In this document: one piece after another, positions 14,482 through 27,200 of the stretch
How positions within the stretch are numbered: the first letter of the stretch is position 1
How the letters are laid out: each line of letters begins with the position of its first letter
Assembly (NCBI GenBank): GCA_009617715.1
Contig: VTFK01000290.1
Location: forward strand, 124,001-188,000
From: Plectrocnemia conspersa
Taxonomy: Eukaryota; Arthropoda; Insecta; Trichoptera; Polycentropodidae
Length of the DNA: 64,000 bases
Direction of reading: 5' to 3'
Made by a program: the position numbers and the translations under genes
Notes under the pieces: model-generated
The model's database searches: none
What the model saw: only the letters and a program-made list of their open reading frames with translations
What the model was told of the DNA's origin: nothing

Positions 14482-15070
14482 TTGGAAAAGTGCTCGCTGC
14501 TGACACAACGAGTCACGATAAAATTCATCACTGAATTTCAGAGACAAATGGAACGATTTATGCCGAAACCTAGTACTGAAGAGCACCATGTACGTATGGC
14601 CAATAAACTTTACCCGTATTATAAGGTATTATCTCTTACTCAGTTCAACAAGGAAGAGCCTATTCTAAGAAAATTTCTTGAATCACATCCATCGTCTCAA
14701 GAGGTTGAACAGGAAACTCCAACAAGGCAGCATATCGGACTGGCATCAACTCCTGCCCTCGACGACATGGATTTCATGGATCAGTTGGTGGCTGAAAAAG
14801 CTCAGCATGCGACTCTAAATCGGACAAAATCGGCAGTGGAAAAGTAGTGGGACTCCTTCAAGATTTATCCCGGACCTTCATCGTATAATATTGATGTATT
14901 GATCTGGTGGAAAGACTACAACGAGATCTTCCCGTTGTTGGCAGCTGAAGCCTGAAAATGGCCAGAAAAGTGAACGGGTTTTTTCTGCTAGAGGAGACCC
15001 TGTAACATCTCAGAGTATAAGGTTTGACCCGTCAAATGTTGAAAAGATCCTCTACATACAACTGAATCAC
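14482..15070 (+). pseudogene. hAT transposase C-terminal remnant
   Basis: An open frame at 14,482-14,847 (its first codon is TTG, not ATG) gives about 120 residues resembling the pre-dimerisation part of hAT transposases. After a stop and a frame change, 14,900-15,070 reads the hAT C-terminal dimerisation signature in pieces. These are an I-x-W-W-K-x-Y motif with F-P-L-L-A, then F-S-A-R-G-D-P-V-T-S and R-F-D-P-S-N-V-E-K-I-L. Several frameshifts and stops separate the pieces. The N-terminal BED finger and catalytic core are absent, so it is inactive. Confidence 0.75.
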
Positions 15071-15109
15071 AGTAGTCCATATTACTAAATACAATATTGG
15101 AATTCATAT

Positions 15110-15410
15110 TGTTGAAGAATTACCTGTCGGAGAGAGGGATGATGAGGAGAGTGGACCATCATTTTTAACTCCAAGAAATCGTACTGTTTCTGCATCTAGT
15201 GCAGCTAGTAAGAACTCCCGCAACACTGTTAATGTGACTCCAAGAAAAGCTCAAAGACAGTTAACGAAAACTTAAAAAAAAAAAAAAAGTTACAAAGAAT
15301 TGTGTATGCTCTAGATTCAGACTCAAAAGATGATGTTGTCAGCATTGGTCCTTCAGAGACTATTAGTGCAAGGAACACAGAATCAGATGCAGATACAGAA
15401 ACTGATTAAT
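15110..15410 (+). other. Coding-like remnant inside the hAT element
   Basis: About 50 codons from 15,112 read a Glu/Ser/Thr/Arg-rich segment (motifs DDEESGPSFLTPRNR and NVTPRKAQR) before a stop and a poly(A) run near 15,275-15,290. A further acidic, hydrophilic stretch follows. It lies between the transposase remnant and the right end. It is probably part of the element's own coding sequence or a captured fragment. The family is not recognised. Confidence 0.35.
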
Positions 15411-15870
15411 GATTATTTTGCTGTGAATGCAGCAATGCATCTTAAAAAGTGATTAAAATAAGGTGAATTTTTTGAAATTTTAATATTTGTGATTTTTTGG
15501 CTTTAAAGATAAAGTAATATTTTTATTTTTATTTATAACTGGTAATTTCAGATAATTTTGTAATAATAATAATTTAATAAAATTTTGTTAACAATTTTTT
15601 TTTTTATTACAAATGAAAGTTACAAAATTTATCATTAATTTTTGAGGTTGTAGAAAATTAGGCAATATTCATAGTAATATTAAACGATATTATTTATATT
15701 AAACGATTATTTATAACAAACGTTGTTATCGATTAATATCGTTCATTATCGATTACACAAACGGTAATATCGATCAAACGATAAATTATCGATCATTATC
15801 GATCTACTCGATATTATATTTTTTATCGTTTCGTATCGTTTCGTTCATTATCGCTCCTTAGTGTACACCA

Positions 15871-17800
15871 TGGCTTCCAAATTTTTACACTAATACATTT
15901 GCGCGTGCTAGAGCCGAGTCACAAGAAAAAAGTCGTATACGTCGCACGAACATATGATTGTATGTTGTTTTTGTTTCTACCTGCACTACAATAACGGTTA
16001 TTGTCAAGAAACTGCAGGGTAACGACATACTTCAAAGAGTATATGCAGAAGTTAATAACAATGTTACACACGTATGATATATTATTTAAAAAATGTAATT
16101 AAAAAAATTTCAAAAATTAATAAAATATTTTAAATAATAATAAAATAAATATTAAATAAAAGTGAGCTTCGATGTTTTCGATTACGTTAGTTGATGATTC
16201 GTGGTGGACATTTGCACAGCGAACTGTACAGAGTGGCCCTTATGACATCAACATTATTTTTTTAAATGATAAATACATTCATAAAAAATGTATCAGATAA
16301 TCTATATTTCATTAATATGCAGTGAATTATTTAATACAATAAAAGTATGTATCCTTATTTAATTAAAACAAAATCTTTATTTGTAACAAAGTCATTCAAG
16401 TTAGCTTATTTATTACAAAATAAATTAAGCCTAGTTTGATATTTGGTACTGCCAGTCTGAAATAAGCTCATGGATTTAGCTCCAATGCCATTACTGTAAA
16501 ACAGAGAGCCGTGTTTATTTTAAGCTTAAATCCATACCGAGTTTTAATTATTGTGATGGATAAAAAGTTTTTTTACATCACAATATCAAAATTTTTATTG
16601 CTTTTTTACTTAGCAATAGGAATTCATTTTTTATGGAGAGCCAAAATTTAGTTCTTGATATGGATAATTAATACTATCGGAAGTTAAAAGTTACAGTAAA
16701 AACGGCTTATGAACCACGTTGTATATATGTATATACGTACTTATTGTCATAGATGTAAATTTCTCTAATGACGCAACATTTATTAAGAATGCCGGTGAAT
16801 GTTTGACAATATACGAGTTGATATTTGACAACGAAGACCAATGTTAAATGCGTCCGAGCACGCAAACAGAAATCCGAGACTGCGTGGGTTATCCTCGTGG
16901 AGAATGTTTCCCGTGGAAATGTGATTCAGAAACGATCTGATACGGGAGAAAAATGTCGATTAATTAATTCAAACGCACCAGATTGATAGAATATGGTGGT
17001 GTTACTTTTTTTATAAAGTGCCGTTAAGGAAAGATAGGAATTCGATGTTTTGTTACATTTGTGTCGTTTTGGTAATATTGTGAAAAGAACACAGCTATTA
17101 GAATTGTATTGTGCAACAACAATAAATTGCTTTAGTTCGAGAATTTCATAATCTTAACAAAACATATTGAAATAGCTATTTGTGACGCCAGTATCTTAAA
17201 TTTTGCCGTAAAAATATAATTTTGTCCTAGTATCTTTGAATATTAATTTCTTTAATATATTGTACGTTTCTTTAAAAAGTTTTAAATTAGTTTGATTGAT
17301 TCAGTTATTCAGTTAAATGTAATTTTTCACTAAATTTGTACCGAAATAGAAGATTAGAAAAAGGAGAGATAGTCAGTGTTGAAGGATTCATAATTCATCG
17401 TAGAGAAATCGTAGCTCGTTTGGAAATCCTGTCAAATTTTTCCACTGAAGAACTAAAGATCCCATAAAATCTCGCTTTAGCAAAGTTTCAAGCTTTGTTG
17501 CTCGGAACTAAGAGAATGATCTTATGCCACCAATATTACTTTAGAATATATGAAAATTACTTATCAGTAATCCCGGAAGATTTTGTAGATTCGTGCGCAC
17601 AATTCGCGTTGACAGTGAAGTTTGGCGCAAATTCTTCAAAATATATTGCATTTAAAACCTCCAATTATTTACCAAAATCAACTAGGAATAACTGCAAGGA
17701 AATTAAAAAATATTTTTTTATGAATTCATACACCTTAATTAAATAAAATTAAGTAAATTAAGTGACTTGCTTTTTATCTATATTTCGACGACGATATTCC
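15871..17800. other. AT-rich non-coding stretch
   Basis: No gene recognised. Positions 16,840-17,060 form a GC-normal patch with no long open frame. The plus-strand frame at 17,495-17,746 begins with TTG and shows no family resemblance. Confidence 0.5.
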
Positions 17801-17839
17801 TGTCATGCTCACGAATTGTCATTTATGTATTTATTATTT

Positions 17840-19080
17840 ATTATTTATTTTATTAATTTATTTAGCTTAATAGCTAATCTTTACATCTAACAAATTTAGT
17901 AAACATATATAAAATATATAAAAAAATACATAACAGAAAAAAAAAAATAAAATATACAATAATAAAGTCTTAATATTATAATTTATTTCTATATATGTAC
18001 GAAGGTGTTTTTTATTCCATTTATGAAACCCGTTATATTTTTTGCTGTTTCAGTTTCTCTTGGAAGACTATTATATAAATCAAAACCTCCGTACATAATT
18101 CCCCTAGCCGTACTCGTTTTCTTATGCTTAATTATCTTTTTTAAATTTTCTCTATTTCTAGTATTATATTTATGTACATCTTTATTTCTTATTAAATACT
18201 TATTAAAATATTCTGGTAACATATTATTTTCTAACTTATATATAAATACTAAAACATTCATACTCAATATTTCTTGAACATTCAACCATTCTAATCTATC
18301 AATCATACTTTTACAATTAGTTAATCTATTTTTTTATTTAAGATTACTCTCATTGCCCTATTTTGTAATTTTTTGCAACATTTGTTTATCTAATTTATTT
18401 AACATATTTAATAGTGTTGCACAATAATTAAAATGGGGCAATATTAAATTATTTTTTTTGTATTTATACTTAATATATTTCTTAATCTAGATAATAAACC
18501 TATTTTTCTACTAATTTTTTTTAATATGTAATTACAATGTTCTTTAAAATTTAATTTTGTATCAACAATTACTCCTAAATATTTTATATTATCCACTATT
18601 TCTATACTAGAGTTATTTATTACTATTTTGGTACTATTATCTAACACATTTTTTATAATTAATAAAATACATTTAGTTTTATTTCTCATTTAATTTAAGT
18701 ACATTATTCTTTTAACCATATTTCTAATATACTTAATTCATTATTTAAATTATTTACAATTTCTTTTAATGTTATCACCTATGCAATACATTAATGTGTC
18801 ATCCGCAAAAATAGATGAATTTTACATTTTTTACGTTATTAACTATATCATTAATATACAAAACAAATAACAATGGTCCTAATTTAGACCCTTGTGGTAC
18901 TCAATAAGACACTAATTTCTCTTCAGAATATACATTATTTATTTTAACTTTTGTTTTTTCTTTTATATAAGTAATTATTAAACCATCTTAAAACTATATC
19001 ACTTATACCTATACTCTCCAATTTCTTTAACATTATTTATTACACACACAGATTCACTACAATTTCTTGTGTTATTGATT
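17840..19080 (-). mobile_element. Decayed non-LTR retrotransposon (LINE), 3' half of reverse transcriptase ORF
   Basis: Read on the minus strand, pieces of a reverse transcriptase appear in the right order. At about 18,841-18,905 there is V-P-Q-G-S-K-L-G-P-L-L-F followed by Y-I-N-D-I. At 18,798-18,809 there is the catalytic F-A-D-D, followed by T-L-M-Y. At 18,444-18,689 there is the thumb-region motif N-I-K-Y-L-G-V-I-V-D with L-N-F-K-E-H. At 17,989-18,306 there is the C-terminal region including Y-N-T-R-N-R. Frameshifts separate the pieces, and the endonuclease half is missing. The motifs suit the Jockey/CR1-like LINE superfamily; the clade is not resolved. Confidence 0.85.
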
Positions 19081-19400
19081 GCTACCATAATGTTTTTTAT
19101 ACAGTTTTTAAGACCGGAAACCAAAACTTTGACATCTCGATTTTTAATGGCAGTCTTTTAGAATAATAAAACTATAAATATAACTCTATTCAAAATGCAT
19201 ATATTTTAGCTTAAATTTCAATGTGTTGTTTTTAGCATTTGGAAAACATCGAATTATTTTTTTTAATTTTACAACTATATTTTAAAATAGTTATTATTTT
19301 TTCAATAATTTCATGAAAAGCCATTACTATGTTTATATCAATTTGTAAATTATTATGAAAGAAATGCGAATAAAAATAAAAATCATTATCGATGTTACTC
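19081..19400. other. AT-rich non-coding stretch
   Basis: Nothing recognised beyond the end of the LINE remnant. Confidence 0.5.
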
Positions 19401-20060
19401 GTTCAGCGACATAAAGACAAATGACAACTGCGCTCACTTATCGCCTTTTATATCATTTCAAATCAATCAAGCGCGTCTAAGCATGCGAACTAATAACATA
19501 ATTAAAAATCAACGGATCAATTACTTTCAAACTACTATTAAACACAAAATATGCTAATAACTCCATTTTTTTTAATACGATACTCAACCGCATAAATTAA
19601 TATAAAATGATTCATTCAAAAGGGAAAACAAGCCACGGGACTAAAAACAGTATTTAAGACATCAATCATCGAGCAACGAGTAAAATTTCAATCAATCTTT
19701 GAGTACCGTACGAATCACGATCAACACGCTCATTATCCTATCTTCTTCATGTCGGCCTAGGTATTACACACACTGAATATAAGCGACCCTAAACGGCGTT
19801 ACAGGGTTCCAACCCCCGGGAACCTGGGAGACCCCCCACCAGCAGCGGCACCTTTGTGGGCGCCTTTGCGCGGTAATAATCGAGTTAACCTCTAAAACAG
19901 CCTAGGAAACCTGTTATTTGGTCTCGCCGAAAGGCCAATTATCGAGCCCTATCGATCAGGGCTTAGTCCGAGCAGCGCAGACTTATCCTACTTAATGATA
20001 TCCCTGTCAAAACTTTTGACCATTCCTTCTCGGAACCGTATACATAAAGTTGCGAATATG
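19400..20060. promoter_or_regulatory. GC-normal island with short palindromes, candidate regulatory element
   Basis: Composition rises sharply, peaking at 19,760-20,050. That peak holds an inverted repeat around CCCCCGGG (GGTTCC..GGAACC, 19,805-19,824) and a perfect AGCCCT/AGGGCT hairpin around ATCGAT (19,945-19,963). No open frame spans the block. A conserved enhancer or insulator is the guess; no direct proof is visible. Confidence 0.35.
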
Positions 20061-22055
20061 TGAGACGTATGCGAGTTTTGAATCACTGTATATAATATAT
20101 GTTTTACAAGTTTATCTATTAGATAAATGTAAAAAATTCGATTATCTTTTTAAATTACATTTTAATAATTCAGATACCTTTCGATGCAATGACTGAACCG
20201 AGTATTTTTTACTTATTTAGTGACCTATTTTTAAATGCATATAAATGATTATTATAGTGAATATAAATTTAATTAGTTTAACTAAATTAAAATATTTAAT
20301 GACAGATTTTCGAAACATAAATTATATTGCAGGATAATAAAATGCATTTAATGCCAAAGTTTAGCGTTAAATCACTCAAACAACGAAACGCAACATGCAA
20401 TATATTTTACTACTAGCCATCAAACTGCTACTTTTAATATAATAAAAGCCTTTATGAAAATATAACTAAAAAGCATGAAAAAATAAAATTATTTTTATGT
20501 TTGCATAAACTCTTTCAAATACAGATATAAAATATCATGGCAAACATTAAAACAGTAAAAATGGCATTTGCAATTATTATTTACAATAAGACAAGCAAAA
20601 GAAAATGGTAAAACTCGAAAATGGCATACAAAATCATGTATAATTACTATAGCAATAACAACAAAGTGTTTTTAGCAAACATTTTAAATGGCAGACAAGC
20701 ATTTTAAAACAAGCTATAAAATATATCAAACTTAATGTATTGAATGATAAATTTGATTTAATATTATTGTTCTAATACTAATTAAGAATACTATATTGTA
20801 AAAGTAACTAAATATTATGATAAGATTTAAGAATAAAGCTATATATATATATTATTAATTAAACATAATAAAAATTTAGGCAATTTATAAAAAAATATTT
20901 TCCGATCATTAAAAACATATTCTCACTAGGCAACCAATTAAACCTTAAATTTACATTAAATAAACTGGCAGCTGTTAAGAACAATATCAAAAATCTAACT
21001 TTTCTAGTGAAAGTAACAGTAATAATTAATACAAAGCTTAGACATCTGTAATACTGATATAAATTGGGATATTTTATGCTGCATAAAAAATAAATAGAAG
21101 CTAAATATTATAATTAAATAAAATATCAATATATTAGAGAAACATCACAAATATTTGTGCTGTATTTCGCGTCTTATTAAAATCGCATCCTGAGTAAAAT
21201 ATCTCAATTATTTAAACTACATGAGTAATTGCATTAAGAGCAAATCTTTATATAAAAAGCCAATTTAACCATTGGGTTGCTCTGATATTTTTTTAAATAA
21301 TACTATTGATCTCTTTTTTTAAAATCATTCAATAATAAAATAAATAAATAAAATATTTAATATGACTGACGCAAAATGCAAAATATTCCTTATTTTATTG
21401 CTCGATTAATATGAAGTTTTTTTGAGTTTACTGATTAAAATAAAATAATATGGATATTAATGCTTTAGAAACGCTACTATTTTGAAGAAAATCAATTATT
21501 TAAGTCGGTTTAATTCACAGGTGCATTCAAAGCAGGTAGTTAAAAAAGGTGCAGGGACCCAAATGACAAATTGTAATATATCGAAAAATAAAAACACTAC
21601 TCGAATGCATAAGCAATATTCTAATATTATTACGAACAAAAATATATCATTGTTTTGTATCTAAAAATACCCAAACACTTTCAATGAATCTGAGAGCAAG
21701 AAAATTACTATTCTGACGAGACAAAAAAAATCTTAATTTTTGATTATTTCTCTATAGATACAGACAACCCCTATACAGATATGCTAAAAAGAATTAAAGA
21801 TATTCTTTTGCAACACAATCAATTAAATTTAAAATATTTGGCAACATGAAACATCAAATACATTAAAAGCTGACTCATTACAATTTTGAACTACAGATGC
21901 ATAAATACAGCACATAAAATTGTATTTAATATTACACAGAGCCATGAAGTAAAAATAGAAGGGAAATAAGAATGTTGATTAAGAACAGGAATTTTCTCAA
22001 TTCGATAAATTCTAAAAAAGCGTATGGTATTCAATATCTAGACACACCACCTATA
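20061..22055. other. AT-rich non-coding stretch
   Basis: No gene recognised. The 60-codon plus-strand frame at 21,482-21,664 begins at TTG, is Asn/Lys-rich and has no family match. Confidence 0.55.
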
Positions 22056-22059
22056 TATT

Positions 22060-22530
22060 GATTTTAAAAATACAGTAAAATCGCGAATAGCGTATAGCGA
22101 AGTTCAAAAAAAATTCGTTATACTGAAAATTTGGTATATTGAATGTAAGGAAGACGATATATTTTATTTTTATTTTTAATTACCATATTACTACAGCATC
22201 AAAATAACCTCTTACAAAATTGACAGGTCGTTTTTTGTCCATTTTTAATGATACCGTAATGAGCACAATAAAATTTCCTAAAAAAATGTTTTATAAGAAA
22301 AGTTTGAGGGTCGGCGAAACTTTTTGAATGTCGCTTGTGAAGACATCCGGTGCACGACAAGCCAAATACAAACTGAATTTCGGGAAATATTGTGTGAAGT
22401 TGTAACATCATTCTTAAATTCGGATCAAAATATTTCGTTATACTGAGATCAGTCTTCATTAAATGAAAACATTTTATATGAAAGTTTTTCTAGGACAAAT
22501 TTAAGATTCTTTATTTCGGTATTCGTTACA
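22060..22530. mobile_element. Possible pogo/Tigger-like MITE remnant
   Basis: The sequence TACAGTAAAATCGCGAATAG at about 22,071, followed by GTTATACTGAAAATTTGGTA, resembles the ends of pogo/Tigger-type elements. A TTCGTTATACTGAGA copy lies at about 22,433, in the same orientation as the first TTCGTTATACTGAAA. The minus-strand 86-codon frame between them (22,199-22,459) has two Cys pairs near its end but matches nothing I can name. The assignment is weak. Confidence 0.3.
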
Positions 22531-22879
22531 AAGAGATATATAATGAATCTAAACAGAAACAACCCAATAAAATACTAAAAAAATTGAGAGCTTCTCTAGA
22601 TTTTTTATAACCCTTACTCTCCGATTTCAATTTAGTTTGTTTTCTAGTTTAAAAAGACGAATTTATTAACTGCTCGTTTTGAAAACTTTAAACCGTGCAA
22701 ACTTCTCACTGCAGAGAAAAAAAAAAGTCTGAAAACTAAACTGCAACCAATTGATCTGTATTTTCACTTATGTTTTTAAATATCTCGCTGCTCTGATACG
22801 AAATTAAGGCATTAATGACGGTTGTCTTTAAACGTCGATAATAATAAATTGACGAATGATGTAATAAATCTATCAGAAT

Positions 22880-23160
22880 CTGACACAGATGCATCATGTT
22901 AAGTGGCCCGGGGGCTCGTGTACGGGGGGCTCGTTTTTAATTGGACACCGGCCCCCGTAGTCCGCCCTTAAAAAGGGACATGAACCTCCTTTTTTTAAAG
23001 TATAAAAAAAGGAATGGCGCGAGATAAAAGGGCCAAATCACCCACTCGTCTCGGTAATTATAATTGAAAGCGTTTAACGGGGAGATTCCGGCGCGGCGGT
23101 GCAGTCGACGCGCGATAAGATAGTATGAGCGCGCTCATCAAACGAAAGTATAATTTAATT
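22880..23160. promoter_or_regulatory. Very GC-rich island, candidate regulatory element
   Basis: Runs such as GGCCCGGGGGCTCGTGTACG, GGGGGGCTCG and CCGGCCCCCGTAGTCCGCCC stand in a region that is otherwise extremely AT-rich. They are followed by GGAGATTCCGGCGCGGCGGTGC and a GCGCGATAAGATAG GATA-type motif. No coding frame is sustained. A CpG-rich promoter or deeply conserved element is possible. Confidence 0.35.
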
Positions 23161-23870
23161 AATTGACGGTTAAAACGCAATTTTTCACTGCTACCATAGA
23201 CTGGGAAGTGTTCTTCTCTTTCGGACTTATTAATTTAAAGTAGGCGATCTTTGAAATATTAATTGGATATTTAACAGCTTTTGAGGGTGGAAATCCATAC
23301 ACCTAAACTTATGGATTTTGTGTATATTTTTTTTTAAATCAAAGAGTCAAAAGACTTTACTTACATGCTGTAGTATATTTTTTCACTGTACAATAAATTT
23401 TAAAGACTCGTTGAAGGTACATAAGTAAAGAATAATTTACGTTAAGCTAGGTTTTATAACTGCTAAAATATAACTCTTTTATGCCTTATATAAAGAGCTA
23501 TATATAATCACAAAGAACAAATCACCGATACATTGAAAGTAGTCAATGTTTTTTTTTTGGTAACAAAAGAACAGACAAATTGTTTAAAAATAACCTTTAT
23601 AAATTTAAAAAATATATGAATATATCAGTTACGTTTTGAATTAAATTATAGAAGTACTTAAATTGCAAATATACTCTAAAATAATAAATCGTAGGGTACT
23701 GCATTATTATTGGCTTATTCATAAAAAAATATGTACCTGCTATTATAAACATGCTTTTTTTTTTTTTTTTATAAATTATTCATTAAAATATTTTTCAATG
23801 GGGTAGTTATGATTGATGGTCTCAATATTTCGCAAAAAGCGTATTAAGGGAATTTTTATTAAATTACATA
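23161..23870. other. AT-rich non-coding stretch
   Basis: Nothing recognised. A poly(T) tract lies at about 23,755-23,770. Confidence 0.6.
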
Positions 23871-23874
23871 ATTA

Positions 23875-24260
23875 TCGTACTTCAAATTGAGACCGTATAT
23901 TGCATCCCCAGGGGCGATTGGCTTCGGTTCCGATGAAATAAATCAAAAGCTATATGAATTCTGATATCTGTGGCCCCCGGGGACCGGGACCACTAAACGG
24001 CGTAACAATTGAAGGATCAGATATCTTAATTACTTAATTTTTGGACTAATTGGCTCCAGCAGGGGGTCTGCACCGATATATTATTTTATGGCGGCCGCGG
24101 ACATAGTAATGGACGACGACAGCAACCCTTGACGATTCTATTAAGCTATCTCCTTTCAGCGACGCCGTTAAAAGATAAACTAATTAATGACTTGACTTTT
24201 TAGTTTTGTTGTTATCGATTGAGTAATAGTAGTACTGCGTTTGAACAGAGCCGCTTTAGT
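23875..24260. promoter_or_regulatory. GC-normal island, candidate regulatory element
   Basis: An abrupt GC-normal block includes GCATCCCCAGGGGCGATTGG, GGCCCCCGGGGACCGGGACC and TATGGCGGCCGCGGACATAG, separated by ATTAATTA-type AT motifs that resemble homeodomain sites. There is no open frame. It sits about 0.8 kb from the 22.9-kb island and may belong to the same regulatory landscape. This is inference from composition only. Confidence 0.35.
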
Positions 24261-27200
24261 ATTACATAAACTAACGTTCTTGGGTTAAAAGAAAATTGTG
24301 AACATATACAACAAACCTAGTTTTGTTTATTAACGTCTAAAAAATATTCGAGTCAGTGAAATATGTCGCGAAAAAACTGTGCTAATCCATAATTTCGTCG
24401 ATATTCCTGTCGGTTTTATAATCTTAGACTGTAGGCGTATTTAAAATGTAATCCTGAAAAGGGATATTTGGTATTTCTTGAAGTAAAAATACATCCAATC
24501 ACTTTATAATAAAATTAATGTTTATCAAGCGACTAGAACCAAAATAAACAAGAGGCAAAGGAAGATTTTTCTATAAATTTTTACACTTAATTAGAAACAC
24601 CTATTATTATTAACATATTTATAAATTGTTAGCAGAGCTATAGACGTATTATGAAAAATATACAATCAAAGGCTAATTATTTGTCTTTAAATAATAAATA
24701 TATATATGCGAAACTAACGTTTGGGATACGCATTTATTTAGGTTAAAATTACGAAAATATTACAATATTCAATATTCCGTCTTTATAAATTTGTGTAATA
24801 AATTTATATTTAATAATATACATTTTGGAGTGACTCTGCGTCAAAAAAATTTTTTAAAAAAAATATAATGGTAATAATTATAGATATTAAACGTAACATG
24901 TGAAGTTGGCGAGCGCGCTAGCTCTGGCGCAATATGTCTGTATGCGCGTGTAAAGTTAAATAAAAGATTTATAATTTGCTGGATCGTTTATTTGAGTTTC
25001 TCAAGAAGCAGTGATTTCTTTAAGAACCATTAAATTTAGAAAGGATGAAGAAACCGTTTTTAAATAAATCGCTTTTACATATTTATATTTTAATCCGCAT
25101 ACGACGCATAATTAAATTGTCACATTTATTTATTATTTAAATAAAACCAATTTATTGATATCGAAGATATAATAATAAATAAGCACATAATACACACTTT
25201 AAAAACGTGTAAATCAAATTTTATGTCCCAATACAATACGAATTAAAAATCGTCTGAGGCCAGCAACGGAAGCGACAACGTTAATTCTCTTTATGTCCGA
25301 ATCAATCATTTGCTCCTCCTTAGAGAAGAAAACGCAGTAAGTATATAAAAAAATACAAACACAAAATAGGGAATAAATAATAAAGTAGTGAATAATGATC
25401 GTCGTAAAAGACCGGATTCCAGAAAGCGATGACAAAGACATAAAAATTAATTAATCGGAAAAATCGTACGGGTCGTAAAAGTGTTTTACACGGCGCCACG
25501 GTCCAGCTTGAAAAAGTAAATAAAATCTTGCGCAAAGGCAAGAAACGTAGGCCGCAACCACCTTATAAATTAATTAAAAACATGTTAACCACCAACGTTT
25601 ATTATTGCGCCGGTAAAGCGCCGTAATGGGTTCTGGGGGAATGTTTAACTTGTATTGTTGCATTGGGACCAGATAGTCTTAAATTTTCACTGGAAATTAA
25701 ATTTTTAACATTGTATGTATTTTAAAGTGCGTTGGTAAAGTTTTAAGACTACCCTTTAAATAAATAATAAAAGAAAATGATGAATAAATAAGTTGACTTC
25801 AGACTGTATTTTGTGGGGTACCGCATGGTTCTGTTTTAGGTCCTTTTATCATATACATATATAGTATATTGTAAATATTAAGCTACATTGACAAATATAG
25901 TTGTATACAAACAGTATGAGCTTTTATCTAATGTTTAGTGAATATAAAGTAATAACCACAAAGTATTATGTATATATGTATAATACATATAATAGTAAAT
26001 AAAAAAAATTGGATTTTTTTTTATTTTTTTTATTACTATATTTTAATTTATTATAAATATTTTAAGTATATTACATATTGCACATATATGAAAGTAAATA
26101 AAAATTATGTACTAAGACCAAAAATAACTTTATATGAAGCTCAAACTCAAAATGTACTTTTTAATAACAATTAATTATATGTATATGTTTGTGAACATAT
26201 AACATAAGGACAAGACAAAATATCTCACCTGTTATTATTTTTTCCAATGTATATTTAGACTGCTGCTTTAGAGATATATATATATATACATTTTTGAAAA
26301 AATATAGAAACAATAAACACCTTTCACAAAATAGTTATAATTTCCCTATTGGTTTAAAAAAAATTGGGAATCTTTTTTTATAAATTAATTGAATTGAAAA
26401 CTATTTTTTTTACATCTTATTATTAAAATCAGCCACTCACCTAATATTTGTTGCACTTAGTCCAGAAATTTTTCTGCCATGTTCGCAAAAGTTGTATAGA
26501 AATGCCAAGACATGGAAATGAAACTCACGATCGTATTAAAACGTTAAAAGGAATAATTGCCGATTCGGCTTTGATGTATTACCTGTACATTAGTCGGTCG
26601 GGATGTGCGTTTACATCTCACTCGCGTCCGGCAAAAGCTCATTAGCATTCGGCACTGAAATTCGTGGCTTTCAAGACTTCACTCAATCGCCATGGTGCCC
26701 ACCCTTGCACCATCAATCATTCGACAATTAGCAACCATTTATCACAGTCATCAGTTTTTTTCAAAAAATAAATATTTTCAAATTTTTACTACTATATGTA
26801 CATACATACACAATCATTTATCTTTATGACTTATAAATGAAACTATATACATAAATATTCGGTTATTTATATATATAAATATCAAAATTATTTGCCTGAA
26901 AAGTCCGCAAATTATTTTATAAATATATCATTAACAATGAGACAATCGCTTTTTTAAATGTACCTATATGTGTGGTCACCACAATAGTAATTAAATAAAT
27001 TAAAAATGAAAGTACGAAGAAATCCTAACAATTATTTCCTTTTATACAATCTAAAAAAAAAGAACATATTAATAAGGTGAAATAAATATGAACACATTAA
27101 TTATAAAAATTAAAAATATTTCAACAAAATAAAAAAAAAGCTATCTGAGGGAATATTTTTACTTTTATTGGGTTCTTAGGATTGTTGAAGCAGACGCTAT

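Larger units (their letters stand above)
14210..15870 (+). mobile_element. Decayed hAT-family DNA transposon
   Basis: The ends carry a 14-bp perfect terminal inverted repeat (GTGTACACTAAGGA at 14,212-14,225 and its complement at 15,855-15,868). Inside each end there are many ATTATCG/ATCGAT subterminal repeats, as in hAT elements. The interior encodes transposase remnants on the plus strand. An 8-bp target duplication was not clear. It is non-autonomous and old, judged by the frameshifts and stops. Confidence 0.75.

Noticed and set aside
18005..18277. Plus-strand hydrophobic 90-codon frame
   Set aside because: Antisense shadow of the LINE reverse-transcriptase remnant.
25214..25541. Two overlapping minus-strand frames with hydrophobic stretches
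   Set aside because: They overlap each other in different phases, have no splice context and no recognisable domain.
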